Source: Clostridia bacterium (GTDB lineage Bacteria; Bacillota; Clostridia; UBA1381). Taken from it: a stretch of DNA of 5,723 bases. The notes beneath the pieces are model-generated. The model made no database searches. It saw only the letters and a program-made list of their open reading frames with translations, and was not told where the DNA came from. Positions 5,574-5,723 of the stretch are shown here, piece after piece. The position numbers were made by a program, and so were the translations under genes. The stretch lies in NCBI GenBank assembly GCA_900770405.1, contig CAAGKL010000328.1, forward strand, positions 1-5,723, given 5' to 3'. Position 1 is the stretch's first letter. Each line of letters starts with the position of its first letter.

Positions 5574-5577
5574 ATTT

Positions 5578-5600
5578 TTCACAATTCATAGAATTGTGAA
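5578..5600. repeat. Perfect 10-base inverted repeat in the Phe-Gly tRNA spacer
   Basis: TTCACAATTC (5578-5587), ATA, then GAATTGTGAA (5591-5600). The hairpin fills nearly the whole 28-base spacer and is unrelated in sequence to the other spacer hairpin. Confidence 0.88.
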
Positions 5601-5601
5601 G

Positions 5602-5677
5602 TGGTGCCTTCGGGTGGAATCGAACCGCCGACACGGGGATTTTCAGTCCCCTGCTCTACCGACTGAGCTACAAAGGC
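5602..5677 (-). tRNA. tRNA-Phe (GAA)
   Basis: This is a 76-base gene with encoded CCA and discriminator A. The acceptor stem starts GCCTTTG. The anticodon stem GGGGA/TCCCC encloses loop CTGAAAA with anticodon GAA at 5644-5642. The T loop is TTCGATT. Confidence 0.96.
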
Positions 5678-5707
5678 GTCTGTGCCGCTTTGTAATGAAA
5701 AAAGCTT

Positions 5708-5723
5708 TGGCGACCCGGATGGG
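5708..5723 (-). tRNA. 3' end of a further tRNA, cut by the window edge
   Basis: The window end shows CCA (5710-5708), discriminator G (5711), a 7-base acceptor strand CCGGGTC (5718-5712) and the start of a T-stem strand, CCCAT. Spacing to tRNA-Phe fits one operon. The anticodon is outside the window. Discriminator G is typical of bacterial Asp and Asn tRNAs, but the identity is not determined. Confidence 0.75.

Noticed and set aside
5362..5634. Open frames across the tRNA genes on both strands, including one with a PGIEPG...ALPLGY-like peptide
   Set aside because: They are translations of tRNA sequence and its complement, a common annotation artefact.

Overview
The window looks like a chromosome segment of a low- to mid-GC Clostridia member, perhaps Oscillospiraceae/Ruminococcaceae-like. 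This is inferred from strong AGGAGG ribosome binding sites, a sigma-A type promoter, a type III glutamine synthetase, a barstar-family reading frame and tRNA genes with encoded CCA ends. No species-level call is possible.

Bases 1-1937 (+ strand) hold the 3' part of an MBOAT-family O-acyltransferase gene followed 12 bases later by an SGNH-like membrane-anchored protein. This is the usual pairing for O-acetylation of an exported polysaccharide or wall polymer. A near-consensus promoter (1958-1986) and a structured leader of about 100 bases then drive glnN (2103-4178), a type III glutamine synthetase. glnN ends at a bidirectional terminator (4188-4225) shared with a convergent small cysteine-rich protein gene (4241-4411, - strand).

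Bases 4412-4911 contain no convincing coding gene but are the most unusual part. On the - strand there are two tandem, diverged copies of a unit made of an extended -10 promoter, a structured RNA and a GC-rich terminator. Unit B (about 4875 to 4751) is free-standing. Unit A (about 4647 to 4436) is larger, carries a 163-base imperfect palindrome, and ends just before the ribosome binding site of the cysteine-rich gene. The two units share a helix that leads into the terminator and whose paired bases differ in a compensatory way, which argues for a real RNA family. I could not assign it to a known one.

Bases 4912-5189 (- strand) encode a complete barstar-like protein split by a -1 frame change at a run of seven A. 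Bases 5343-5723 (- strand) are the end of a tRNA operon: a partial tRNA, then Phe(GAA), Gly(GCC) and Cys(GCA), closed by a strong terminator. The Phe-Gly and Gly-Cys spacers each contain a perfect inverted repeat.
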